From Pseudomonas arsenicoxydans (GTDB taxonomy: Bacteria; Pseudomonadota; Gammaproteobacteria; Pseudomonadales; Pseudomonadaceae): a stretch of DNA of 64,000 nucleotides. The stretch lies in NCBI RefSeq assembly GCF_900103875.1, contig NZ_LT629705.1:5341001-5405000 (forward strand), read 5' to 3'. Positions within the stretch are counted from its first letter, which is position 1, and the number at the start of each line of letters is the position of its first letter. The position numbers and the translations under genes are program-made. The notes under the pieces are model-generated. The model had not been told where the DNA came from, searched no databases, and saw only the letters and a list, made by a program, of their open reading frames with translations. Below are positions 45,943-54,568 of this stretch, in pieces.

Positions 45943-47294
45943 AGCCTGTAATCATTGTCGGTGCCGGGCCGGCCGGGATTCGTGCGGCGCAGACGTTGGT
46001 CACGCATGGCGTTCGCCCGGTGTTGCTCGATGAAGCGGCGCGCGGTGGCGGGCAGATTTATCGGCGCCAGCCGGCGAACTTCAAGCGCTCAGCGGTCAAG
46101 CTCTATGGCTTTGAAGCGCGCAAAGCCAATGCGTTGCATCAGACAATCGACGCGTTGCGCGAACAACTGGATTATCGCCCCGAGACGCTGGTCTGGAACG
46201 CCGAAGCCGGCGCACTGGACACCGTGCATGAGACGCGTGCCGCACGACTGGAGTTCTCCCGCGTGATCGTCGCCACCGGCGCCACCGACCGGATTCTGCC
46301 GGTGCCGGGATGGACCTTGCCGGGTGTCTACAGCCTCGGCGCGGCGCAGATCGCCCTGAAATTCCAAGGCTGCGCCATCGGTGAACGCGTGGTGTTCGCC
46401 GGCAGCGGACCATTGCTCTATCTGGTGGCGTATCAATACGCCAAGGCCGGCGCAAAGGTGGTCGCGGTGCTCGACAGTTCGCCGTTCAGTGCCCAGGCCC
46501 GTGCCCTCCCCGGCCTGCTGTCGCAACCGTCCACCCTGGCCAAAGGCATTTATTACCGCAGCTGGCTGACCGCCCACGGCATCCCGGTGCATCAAGCGGC
46601 AACCCTGAAACGCATCAATGGCGAACAGCGCGTGCAATCGCTGGATTGGTCCAACGCCAACGGTGAACAACCGCTTGAGTGCGACGCCGTTGCCTTCGCC
46701 CACGGCCTGCGCAGCGAAACCCAACTCGCCGATTTGCTCGGCTGCCAATTCACTTGGAACCCGCTCAACCGCGCCTGGCTGCCGCAGCGTGACAGCGCCG
46801 GTCGCAGCAGTGTCGCCGAGGTTTATCTGGCCGGTGACGGCGCCGGCATCATGGGCGCCGACGCCGCTGAAATGGCCGGCGAACGCGCAGCGCTGGCACT
46901 GCTCGAAGACATCGGTTCCCCGATCGCGCCCCACCGTGGCGTGCAATTGGAGCGGGCACTGGGGCGCATCGAGACCTTTCGCCACGGCCTGGAACGCGCC
47001 TTCATGTTTCCCGAACACTGGGCTGCCGATACGCCTGACGAGGTGATGGTTTGCCGCTGCGAAGAAGTCCGGGCCGCAGATATCCGCGAAGTGGTGCGCG
47101 AAGGCCATTGGGAGATCAACCGGGTCAAGGCGCATTGCCGCGTGGGCATGGGCCGTTGTCAGGGACGGATGTGCGGCGCCGCCGCGGCAGAAGTCATTGC
47201 CTGCGAAAGTGGACGCCCGGTGTCGCAAATCGGCCGACTGCGCGCTCAGGCACCGATCAAACCCCTGCCGTTCGGTCTGGAGATCGAGCCATGA
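45939..47294 (+). CDS. FAD/NAD(P)-binding subunit with C-terminal [2Fe-2S] (OoxA/HcnB-like)
   Basis: A 451-residue oxidoreductase. The N-terminal FAD site is GAGPAG (8-13) and a second dinucleotide fold is near VVFAGSGPLLYLVAYQYAKAG. The C-terminal BFD-type cluster domain has CRCEEV and CRVGMGRCQGRMCG. It is the electron-transfer subunit of a membrane-linked amine/opine oxidase. It is flanked by 4-nt overlaps on both sides, giving equal subunit production. Confidence 0.88.
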   Translation: MKPVIIVGAGPAGIRAAQTLVTHGVRPVLLDEAARGGGQIYRRQPANFKRSAVKLYGFEARKANALHQTIDALREQLDYRPETLVWNAEAGALDTVHETRAARLEFSRVIVATGATDRILPVPGWTLPGVYSLGAAQIALKFQGCAIGERVVFAGSGPLLYLVAYQYAKAGAKVVAVLDSSPFSAQARALPGLLSQPSTLAKGIYYRSWLTAHGIPVHQAATLKRINGEQRVQSLDWSNANGEQPLECDAVAFAHGLRSETQLADLLGCQFTWNPLNRAWLPQRDSAGRSSVAEVYLAGDGAGIMGADAAEMAGERAALALLEDIGSPIAPHRGVQLERALGRIETFRHGLERAFMFPEHWAADTPDEVMVCRCEEVRAADIREVVREGHWEINRVKAHCRVGMGRCQGRMCGAAAAEVIACESGRPVSQIGRLRAQAPIKPLPFGLEIEP

Positions 47295-48406
47295 TCGAAG
47301 TCGATGCAATCATCATTGGCGGCGGCATTGTCGGTGCCTCGGCTGCGCTGTTTCTGAGCAAGGCCGGTCGCCGCGTGGCCCTGCTGGAGCGAGACTTTTG
47401 CGGCTCGCATTCCAGCGGTGTGAACTACGGCGGCGTGCGGCGCCAGGGGCGTCCGCTGTCGCAACTGCCGTTGTCGCAACAGGCCCACGCGCTGTGGGGA
47501 CAGCTGCCACAACTGATCGGCATCGACGGCGAATATCAGCGCAGCGGCCACCTGAAACTGGCCCGCAGTCATAACGATCTTCAGGCCTTGCAGGACTATG
47601 CCGCCAGCAGCCAGGGCTTCGGCCTCGACTTGCAGGTACTCGATCGCAATGAACTTCGTGCACGTTTTCCCTGGGTCGGCGATGTCGCCGTCGGGGCATC
47701 GTTTTGCCCGGACGACGGCCACGCCAACCCGCGACTGGTGTCCCCGGCCTTCGCCCAGACGGCGCGGCGCCACGGTGCGCAAATCCATGAGCAATGCCCG
47801 GTCACGGCGGTGGAACACGACGGCCAGCGCTTTCGCGTCAGCACGCAAACCGGCCTCGAATTGCACGCGCCCTGGCTGCTCAATTGCGCCGGTGCCTGGG
47901 CTGGCAACCTGGCCGAACACTTCGGCGAAGCGGTGCCCATGCACGCAGGCCATCCCGCCATGCTGGTCACCGAACCGTTGCCGCTGGTGATGAATGCCAG
48001 CACCGGTGTCGAGGGCGGCGGTATTTATGCACGCCAGGTGGCACGCGGTAATTGTGTGTTGGGCGGCGGTCAGGGCTTTGCCCTCGACGGGGCGCGCGCC
48101 CGGCCCGGCCAACACGCGGTGATCGAGATCCTGCGCCAGGCCGTCGAGCTTTACCCGTTTCTGCAAGGCGCCCAGGCGATTCGCACCTGGAGCGGCACCG
48201 AAGGTTACCTGCCCGATCGCCAGCCGGTGATCGGACATAGCAGCACCCGACCGGGTCTGTTGCACGCGTTCGGCTTTGCCGGCGCGGGCTTCCAGATCGG
48301 TCCTGCGGTGGGCCAGGCGCTCACCGAGATCATCTGCAGCGGCGCCTCAAAGACGCCGCTGGATGCGTTTTCCATCACCCGGTTTCACTCCATCTCCGTA
48401 GCTTGA
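47291..48406 (+). CDS. FAD-dependent catalytic subunit, DAO family (OoxB/HcnC-like)
   Basis: A 371-residue D-amino-acid-oxidase-fold enzyme: IIIGGGIVGASAALFLSKAG at the N-terminus and the C-terminal FGFAGAGFQIGPAVGQALTE. It carries out dehydrogenation of a secondary or primary amine, the substrate brought in by the linked importer. Possible substrates include opines, hydroxyproline or other N-substituted amino acids. It is not assigned to cyanide formation because hcnABC is not normally linked to an importer. Confidence 0.88.
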   Translation: MIEVDAIIIGGGIVGASAALFLSKAGRRVALLERDFCGSHSSGVNYGGVRRQGRPLSQLPLSQQAHALWGQLPQLIGIDGEYQRSGHLKLARSHNDLQALQDYAASSQGFGLDLQVLDRNELRARFPWVGDVAVGASFCPDDGHANPRLVSPAFAQTARRHGAQIHEQCPVTAVEHDGQRFRVSTQTGLELHAPWLLNCAGAWAGNLAEHFGEAVPMHAGHPAMLVTEPLPLVMNASTGVEGGGIYARQVARGNCVLGGGQGFALDGARARPGQHAVIEILRQAVELYPFLQGAQAIRTWSGTEGYLPDRQPVIGHSSTRPGLLHAFGFAGAGFQIGPAVGQALTEIICSGASKTPLDAFSITRFHSISVA

Positions 48407-48424
48407 TAGAGGAAGGTCGCGCCA

Positions 48425-49471
48425 ATGAATAACGTCAAACGTAGTGCACTGCTCGGTTTCTCCTGTCTGACCGCCCTGCTCACGGTCACCCAGGCACAGG
48501 CCGAACCCACGCTGTATCTGGGCATGAACGGCGGGACCATGGAGCGGCTCTACGCCGACAAGGTGCTGCCGGTTTTCGAGAAAGCCAACAACGTCAAAGT
48601 GGTGATCGTGCCGGGCACGTCCGCCGATATCCTGGCCAAGGTCCAGGCCAGTAAAGGCAACCCGCAGATGCACGTGATGTTCCTCGACGACGGCATCATG
48701 TACCGCGCCATCGCCATGGGCCTGTGCGACAAACTCCAGGACAGCGCGCCACTGGCGCAGATTCCGGCCAAGGGGCGGATCAAGGATCAAGCGGTGGCGG
48801 TCAGCCTCGGGGTGACCGGGCTGGCGTACAACACGCGTCTGTTCAAGGAAAAAGGCTGGGCGGCGCCGACCTCGTGGATGGACATGGCCGATCCGCGCTT
48901 CAAGGACAAACTGGTGTTCCAGTCGATGGCGTCTTCGACCTTCGGTCTGCACGGTTTCCTGATGTTCAACCGGATTCAGGGCGGCAGCGAAACCGACGTC
49001 GAGCCGGGCTTCAAGGCATGGCCGAACACCGTCGGGCGCAACGTGCTGGAATACATTCCGAGCTCGGCGAAGATTTCCGAAATGCTCCAGACCGACGAAG
49101 CCGCGCTGTTCCCGTTGACCCCGACCCAGGTCACCGCACTCAAACTCAAAGGCATGCCGGTGGAATACGCGCAGCCTAAAGAAGGCGCCGTGGTACTCAA
49201 CGTGGCCGAGTGCGCCATCGCCAATAACACTCAACCGGAACTGGCGCAGAAGCTCGCTGCTTTCCTGCTGACACCGGAAGCACAAGCCGCCGCGCTTGAA
49301 GATGGCGACCAGATCCCGTCCAACCCCAATACCCCGACCACCGACAAGACCCGTGGTCAGGTCGAGGCAATGAAGCAGTATCTGACCACTGCGATTGCGA
49401 TCGATTGGGACCAGGTCAACGAACAGCGTCCGGCGTGGAATGCGCGCTGGAATCGCAGCATCGAACGCTAG
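48425..49471 (+). CDS. Periplasmic substrate-binding protein of the amine/opine importer
   Basis: A 348-residue PotD-like binding protein with signal peptide ending TVTQAQA (residue 26) before EPTLYLGMNGGTMERLY. It defines substrate choice of the importer. It is placed last in the operon, after the three oxidase genes, an unusual order. GAGGAAGG stands before the ATG. Ligand unknown. Confidence 0.9.
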   Translation: MNNVKRSALLGFSCLTALLTVTQAQAEPTLYLGMNGGTMERLYADKVLPVFEKANNVKVVIVPGTSADILAKVQASKGNPQMHVMFLDDGIMYRAIAMGLCDKLQDSAPLAQIPAKGRIKDQAVAVSLGVTGLAYNTRLFKEKGWAAPTSWMDMADPRFKDKLVFQSMASSTFGLHGFLMFNRIQGGSETDVEPGFKAWPNTVGRNVLEYIPSSAKISEMLQTDEAALFPLTPTQVTALKLKGMPVEYAQPKEGAVVLNVAECAIANNTQPELAQKLAAFLLTPEAQAAALEDGDQIPSNPNTPTTDKTRGQVEAMKQYLTTAIAIDWDQVNEQRPAWNARWNRSIER

Positions 49472-49618
49472 ATCATCAGGCATGACGCACTCTCTGCAGT
49501 AGCTGGCCAACGCTGCTGCAGGAGTACGCGTCGCAGTAGTCGATTTATTCACCGTTTGGTTAAACTACGCCGCGGCAGCTCGAGGGAGTCTGCCTGACGA
49601 CGACGGGGTAACCTCACA

Positions 49619-50746
49619 GTGGCCATTCGACCGCCCAACCATTCGCCACGACCGCCACGCTGGCCGATGCTGCGCCGCTTGTTCGGCAAGGCGTTCGCTG
49701 CACCTGCCAGCTGCACCGCCACAGGTCGAGTGATTCACGACTACTTCCGTCACCAGGCCCACGCTCAGGGCTACACCCTCAGCCACAGCCAGCAACGGGT
49801 AATCGACTGCATGGCGCAGCACGCCTCGGTCCTGCTCGGCACCTCGAAAAAAACCCTCCCGGGCCTGTATTTGCATGGTGCGGTCGGTCGCGGCAAGAGC
49901 TGGCTGCTCGACGGTTTTTTCCAGGCCATTCCGATTGCCGGAAAACAGCGCCTGCACTTCCATGAATTTTTTGCCCGGCTGCATCAGGGCATGTTCACCC
50001 ATCGTGATCATCCCGATGCGCTGGGCGTTACCCTCGATACGCTGCTAAGCGACTGCCGTGTGCTGTGTTTCGACGAGTTCCATGTCCACGACATCGGCGA
50101 TGCGATGCTCATCACCCGGCTGTTCAAGGCCCTGTTTCGCCGCGGCATCCTGCTGTTGGTGACCTCCAATTACTCGCCGGAAGGTTTGTTGCCCAACCCG
50201 CTCTACCACGCGCGTTTCAAACCGGTGATCGACTTGATCCATGCGCGCATGCAAGTCATGGAGGTTGGTGGGCCACACGACTACCGCAGCCAGATGAGAA
50301 CCCACGCGCATCAGCTGTTTACCCAGGGCCGGTACGTCTGGCCGGGCTCGGTGGCGCAACGTCAGGCGCTGGAATTGCCCGAACGTGACACGTCACCCCT
50401 GCAGTTGCCGGTCGGCACCCGCCACCTCCCCGCGCGATATTGCAACGAACGCACCATCGGTTTTACCTTCGCCGACCTGTGCGAACACCCCACGGCGGTC
50501 ATGGATTATCTAGAGTTGTGCCGGCGTTTCGACCGCTGGATCATCGACGCCCTGCCGAACCTTGCAGACTGCTCGATCGCGGCGCAGCAGCGTTTCATCA
50601 ATTTGATCGACGTTTTGTACGATCAGGACAAACACCTGACGTTGCTTGGCCAGCAGTCGTTGTGCGAGAGCCTGGCCGGCGATGCGATAGACCTGGCGCG
50701 TACGCGCAGCCGGTTGGGGCAGTTGGTGGAAGTGCGCGAGCCATAG
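49619..50746 (+). CDS. AFG1/ZapE-family ATPase, divergent paralogue
   Basis: A 375-residue P-loop ATPase: Walker A GAVGRGKS (about residues 85-92), Walker B VLCFDEFHVHDIGDAM, and sensor VTSNYSPEGLLPN, all characteristic of ZapE/AFG1. ZapE acts at the division ring under stress. The FHVHD and longer N-terminus suggest a paralogue and not the housekeeping zapE. The start used is a GTG at 49619; an ATG at 49667 (MLRRLF) is an alternative. It stands alone between the importer and an LRR-kinase gene. Confidence 0.8.
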   Translation: MAIRPPNHSPRPPRWPMLRRLFGKAFAAPASCTATGRVIHDYFRHQAHAQGYTLSHSQQRVIDCMAQHASVLLGTSKKTLPGLYLHGAVGRGKSWLLDGFFQAIPIAGKQRLHFHEFFARLHQGMFTHRDHPDALGVTLDTLLSDCRVLCFDEFHVHDIGDAMLITRLFKALFRRGILLLVTSNYSPEGLLPNPLYHARFKPVIDLIHARMQVMEVGGPHDYRSQMRTHAHQLFTQGRYVWPGSVAQRQALELPERDTSPLQLPVGTRHLPARYCNERTIGFTFADLCEHPTAVMDYLELCRRFDRWIIDALPNLADCSIAAQQRFINLIDVLYDQDKHLTLLGQQSLCESLAGDAIDLARTRSRLGQLVEVREP

Positions 50747-50845
50747 TTTTTGTGGTGCCGCCCCGGCCCCTTCGCGAGCAGGCCGAACAGATTTACCGGT
50801 ATCATGCCGCCCGCGCCCTTCCCTTGATCAATAGCGAACCCGCCC

Positions 50846-52159
50846 ATGGATACCCTCGCCCAATTGCGCGCCGGTCAACTGACAGGCATCACCCGTCTGG
50901 ATCTGGCCTGCGGCCTGACTGAATTTCCACGAGAAATCTTCGACCTCGCGGACTCGCTGGAAGTGCTCAATCTCAGCGGCAACGCCTTGAGCAGCCTGCC
51001 CGACGACCTGCATCGCCTGACCCGTTTGCGTGTGCTGTTTTGTTCGGACAACCTGTTCACCGAACTGCCGGCCTGCATCGGTCAATGCGCCGCGCTGACG
51101 ATGATCGGCTTCAAGGCCAATGCGATTGAAAAGGTGCCCGCCGAAGCGTTGCCGCCATTACTGCGCTGGCTGATCCTGACCGATAACCGCATCGTCGAAC
51201 TGCCCGAAGAACTGGGTAATCGGCCGTACCTGCAAAAGCTCATGCTTGCCGGCAACTGCTTGCAGCGCCTGCCCGAGCGCCTGAGTCAGTGCCATCGACT
51301 CGAGCTGATTCGCATTGCCGCCAACCAGTTGACCGAACTTCCCGAGTGGTTGCTGACCCTGCCAAGCCTGACCTGGCTGGCTTATGCCGGTAACCCGCTG
51401 GAAACCGAAGCGGATGTGGCTGCGCTCGATGCCACGACGAGCATTGCATGGACCGAGTTGCGCCTGGAACAGCAACTGGGCGAAGGCGCTTCAGGGGTGA
51501 TTCATCGCGCCACATGGGCACGGCCAGGCCAAGCGGCCACCGCCGTCGCGGTGAAACTCTACAAAGGTGAAATGACCAGCGACGGCTCGCCACTGCACGA
51601 AATGAACGCCTGCATAACAGCCGGCCTTCATCCCAATCTGATTCGGGTCGAAGGCCGCATCGCCGATCATCCCGAGCAGCAGGCCGGACTGGTGATGCAA
51701 CTGATCGATCCGAGCTATCGCAACCTGGCTGCACTGCCAAGCCTGGCATCCTGTACCCGTGACGTGTACACCGAGGACACCCGTTTCAGTGCCGACGTCG
51801 CGTTGCGCATGGCCTGCGGCATCGCCTCGGTGGCCGAGCATTTGCACGACCAAGGCATCACCCACGGCGACCTCTACGGCCACAATATTTTGTGGAACGA
51901 GCACGGGGATTGTCTGCTGGGGGACTTCGGCGCGGCGTCGTTTCATGCGACCTCCGACAGCCTGGAAAGCCGCGCGCTGCAACGGATCGAAGTGCGGGCA
52001 TTCGGGGTGTTGCTGGGGGAATTGCTCGAGCGGATCGACTCGGGGTTGAGCGATGCAGAACGTGCCCGACTGGAAGCGTTGCAGCAGCGTTGCTGTCAGC
52101 CGGATGTGCTGGCGCGGCCCGGGTTCAGTGAGATTGTGGAATTACTTGATATTCAGTGA
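50846..52159 (+). CDS. Leucine-rich-repeat protein kinase
   Basis: A 437-residue cytoplasmic protein. Residues 15-190 hold about seven LRRs of about 23 residues (for example LEVLNLSGNALSSLPDDLHRL, LQKLMLAGNCLQRLPERLSQ). From about 205 a Hanks-type kinase domain follows: glycine loop GEGASGVIHRA, catalytic Lys in VAVKLYKGE (near 237), catalytic loop THGDLYGHNIL (HGD for HRD, near 340) and GDFGAAS (near 358). All key residues for catalysis are present. LRR plus kinase in one bacterial protein recalls eukaryotic receptors; substrate and role are unknown. No secretion signal is visible. Confidence 0.88.
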   Translation: MDTLAQLRAGQLTGITRLDLACGLTEFPREIFDLADSLEVLNLSGNALSSLPDDLHRLTRLRVLFCSDNLFTELPACIGQCAALTMIGFKANAIEKVPAEALPPLLRWLILTDNRIVELPEELGNRPYLQKLMLAGNCLQRLPERLSQCHRLELIRIAANQLTELPEWLLTLPSLTWLAYAGNPLETEADVAALDATTSIAWTELRLEQQLGEGASGVIHRATWARPGQAATAVAVKLYKGEMTSDGSPLHEMNACITAGLHPNLIRVEGRIADHPEQQAGLVMQLIDPSYRNLAALPSLASCTRDVYTEDTRFSADVALRMACGIASVAEHLHDQGITHGDLYGHNILWNEHGDCLLGDFGAASFHATSDSLESRALQRIEVRAFGVLLGELLERIDSGLSDAERARLEALQQRCCQPDVLARPGFSEIVELLDIQ

Positions 52160-52174
52160 CCGCTGCGCGGTCAA

Positions 52175-52266
52175 TCGCGGGCGAGCCCGCTCCCACAGGG
52201 GACTGTGTTGATCACAAAATAAGTGAACGACACAAAAACCCTTGTGGGAGCGGGCTTGCCCGCGAA
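52175..52266. repeat. REPIN between the LRR-kinase and YebC-family genes
   Basis: TCGCGGGCGAGCCCGCTCCC at 52175-52194 and the inverse unit ending at 52266 (TTGTGGGAGCGGGCTTGCCC) with a 48-nt spacer, between convergent genes. Confidence 0.83.
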
Positions 52267-52306
52267 GACGGCCTGTCAGGCGACAATGCCGTCAACGCCG
52301 GAATGC

Positions 52307-53014
52307 TTAACCCGCCAGACCCACAAACATGTCCTGCACATCATCATGGTTATCGAGGCCTTCCAGGAACGCCTCGACTTCAGCCATCTGCTCGTCGCTC
52401 AAACCGCTGACCGGGTTTTTTGGCTGGTAGCCCAACTTGGCCGACAATACCGTGAAGCCTTGCTCAGGCAGGGCCTTCTGAACCGCGTCCAGGTCTGCAG
52501 GCTCGGTCAGGAACAGGGTCGTGCCCTCTTCTTCACCGGGCTCGAAATCCTGGGCACCGGCTTCGATCGCGGCCATTTCCGGATCGGCATCAGGGCTGTC
52601 CGGGGACGCTTCGATCATGCCCACATGGTTGAAATCCCACGACACCGAACCGGAAGCGCCCAATTGGCCCTTACGGAACGCCACGCGGATTTCAGCCACG
52701 GTGCGGTTGATGTTGTCAGTCACGCATTCAACGATCAGCGGCACCTGATGCGGTGCGAAGCCTTCATACGTCACGCGATGGTATTGCACGGTTTCGCCCA
52801 ACAGGCCCGCGCCTTTCTTGATCGCGCGATCCAGGGTTTCCTTTGGCATCGAGGCTTTCTTGGCCTGCTCGACCACCAGGCGCAGGTGAGCGTTGGTGGC
52901 AGTATCGGCACCGTTACGCGCAGCAATGGTGATTTCTTTCACCAGTTTGCCGAAGATTTTGCCCTTGGCGTTAGATGCCGCTTCTTTGTGTTTAACCTTC
53001 CACTGTGCGCCCAT
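52307..53014 (-). CDS. YebC/PmpR-family protein (second paralogue type)
   Basis: A 235-residue protein of the YebC/TACO1 family, with domain features [34 protein letters not shown] and [22 protein letters not shown]. The N-terminus reads [21 protein letters not shown] in place of the usual AGHSKWxNIKHRK, so it is probably the second YebC-like paralogue rather than the ruvC-linked one. Family members relieve ribosome stalling or regulate transcription; which applies here is not clear. Confidence 0.85.
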   Translation of the reverse strand: MGAQWKVKHKEAASNAKGKIFGKLVKEITIAARNGADTATNAHLRLVVEQAKKASMPKETLDRAIKKGAGLLGETVQYHRVTYEGFAPHQVPLIVECVTDNINRTVAEIRVAFRKGQLGASGSVSWDFNHVGMIEASPDSPDADPEMAAIEAGAQDFEPGEEEGTTLFLTEPADLDAVQKALPEQGFTVLSAKLGYQPKNPVSGLSDEQMAEVEAFLEGLDNHDDVQDMFVGLAG

Positions 53015-53191
53015 TACTCACTCTCTTGATCTATGGCGCCGAGACATCTATTGGCCGACGCATGGCGCAAGTTTATACGGCCTAAAGAAGGCAATCGACC
53101 AAAAAATCCACCCGTTCATGCCCATGACGTATCGACATCTTCACCACTGCTTGTAGGGCAATTCCGAAAAGTCGATTTACGCTGACCATTC

Positions 53192-54562
53192 ATGGCCGTG
53201 GTTTCGTACCCTCTGCGCCCATCTCCCATGGCAGAAGCGTGTTCGATGCACAACGACAAGGAAAGTCCCTACACCCTGGCACTCCTGAACGACGGTTTGA
53301 CTGTGCAGGTGTCGCAGTTCAGTGGCCGTGAAAGCCTCAACCAGCCTTATCGTTTCGACATCGAAGTGATCGGTCTGACGCCGGCGATAAAACTCGAACA
53401 GTTGCTGCATCAGCCGGCGTTCCTGTGCCTGGGCGGTGAAACCGGCATTCACGGGCTGCTACACAGTGTCCGTCGCGAACATCGTGGCCCGAATGGGATC
53501 GGCTACAACCTGGTGCTGGTACCGCGCCTTCAGCAGCTGGACGGACAACGTCATCGGCGGGTGTTTCATCAGCTCAGCGTGCCCGACATCCTGCGTCAGT
53601 TGCTGACAGAAAACGCGTTACCCACCGACAGCTACCGCTTTGAACTGCCGAGCCCGCGCTACCCCGTCCGGCCATTCTGCATTCAGTTCGAGGAGAGCGA
53701 CCTGGCATTCCTGCAACGCCTGTGCGAGGAAGAAGGTATCCACTTTCACTTCGAACATCAGCGCGCCGGCCATGTGCTGGTGCTGGCGGATGACAGCCTG
53801 AGCTTTCCCCAGGCGCCGCGGCTGATGCCGTTTCACGGCGAGACGGCCGAGTCGGCCAACGGCCCGGTGATCCGCGAATTGTTCCAGCGTCACGCCTCGC
53901 CAACGCCGGGCGCTAACCCGATCGCGCCATGCCTCGACCGTGCTCAGGTCAGTCGCCGAATCCTCGAACGCCTGCGCTGCAAGCATCGGCAGATAGAGGG
54001 TCAAAGCAACCACCGTGATCTGCGCAGTGGGTGCATCGTGCAAGTGTCGGAACATCCGATCACGAACTTCAACGATCAATGGCTGCTGACCGACATTCAG
54101 CATCAGTGCCAGCAGCCGTCGATTCTCTCCGAGGTCGCACCCGGCAGGGCCTGGCACTACAGCAATCAGTTCAGCGCCATTCCCTGGTCGACAGTGTTCC
54201 GGCCCGCGCTGAAACAGGCCCGCCCCGTCATTGCCGGTTTGCAACCGGCGCGCGTGCTGGGCCCGGTCGGGCAACCGGCGGTGCTGGATGATCAAGGACG
54301 GATACACGTCAGCTTATGGCCAACGCCACTGACTGATGAAATCGCCGGCCTGTGGATTCCCCTGGCCCTGGCAACGCCGGACGGGCGGATCGACCCGTCC
54401 AGGCTGCCACTCGCCGGCACCGAGGTGCTCATCAGTTTTCTCGACAGCGACCCGGACCGTCCGGTGCTGTGCGCCACCGCAGGCAATCCGCCAACGCCAC
54501 GAAGCGCTTACCCGCCACGCAGCGATGGTCGCTTGCTGCTCGATTGGCTGGTCAATCGATAG
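53192..54562 (+). CDS. Short orphan VgrG-like type VI secretion spike protein
   Basis: A 456-residue VgrG homologue, against about 650-700 in full-length proteins. The gp27-like base (YTLALLNDGLTVQVSQFSGRESLNQPYRFDIEV ... FEESDLAFLQRLCEEEGIHFHFEH) is complete, and the gp5 OB-fold region (GQPAVLDDQGRIHVSLWP, LAGTEVLISFLDSDPDRPVLCAT) is present. It ends at DWLVNR before any beta-helical needle. No other T6SS genes flank it. The start is uncertain: 53192, 53228 and 53246 are in frame and none has a clear ribosome site; the family N-terminus best fits 53246. Confidence 0.82.
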   Translation: MAVVSYPLRPSPMAEACSMHNDKESPYTLALLNDGLTVQVSQFSGRESLNQPYRFDIEVIGLTPAIKLEQLLHQPAFLCLGGETGIHGLLHSVRREHRGPNGIGYNLVLVPRLQQLDGQRHRRVFHQLSVPDILRQLLTENALPTDSYRFELPSPRYPVRPFCIQFEESDLAFLQRLCEEEGIHFHFEHQRAGHVLVLADDSLSFPQAPRLMPFHGETAESANGPVIRELFQRHASPTPGANPIAPCLDRAQVSRRILERLRCKHRQIEGQSNHRDLRSGCIVQVSEHPITNFNDQWLLTDIQHQCQQPSILSEVAPGRAWHYSNQFSAIPWSTVFRPALKQARPVIAGLQPARVLGPVGQPAVLDDQGRIHVSLWPTPLTDEIAGLWIPLALATPDGRIDPSRLPLAGTEVLISFLDSDPDRPVLCATAGNPPTPRSAYPPRSDGRLLLDWLVNR

Positions 54563-54568
54563 ACGCGC

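Noticed and set aside
45652..48406. hcnABC hydrogen cyanide synthase
   Set aside because: Subunit layout is similar, but the genes are inside an ABC-importer operon under IclR control, which fits amine/opine catabolism better.
53192..54562. Type VI secretion gene cluster
   Set aside because: Only the short VgrG is present; no Hcp, sheath, baseplate or effector genes flank it.
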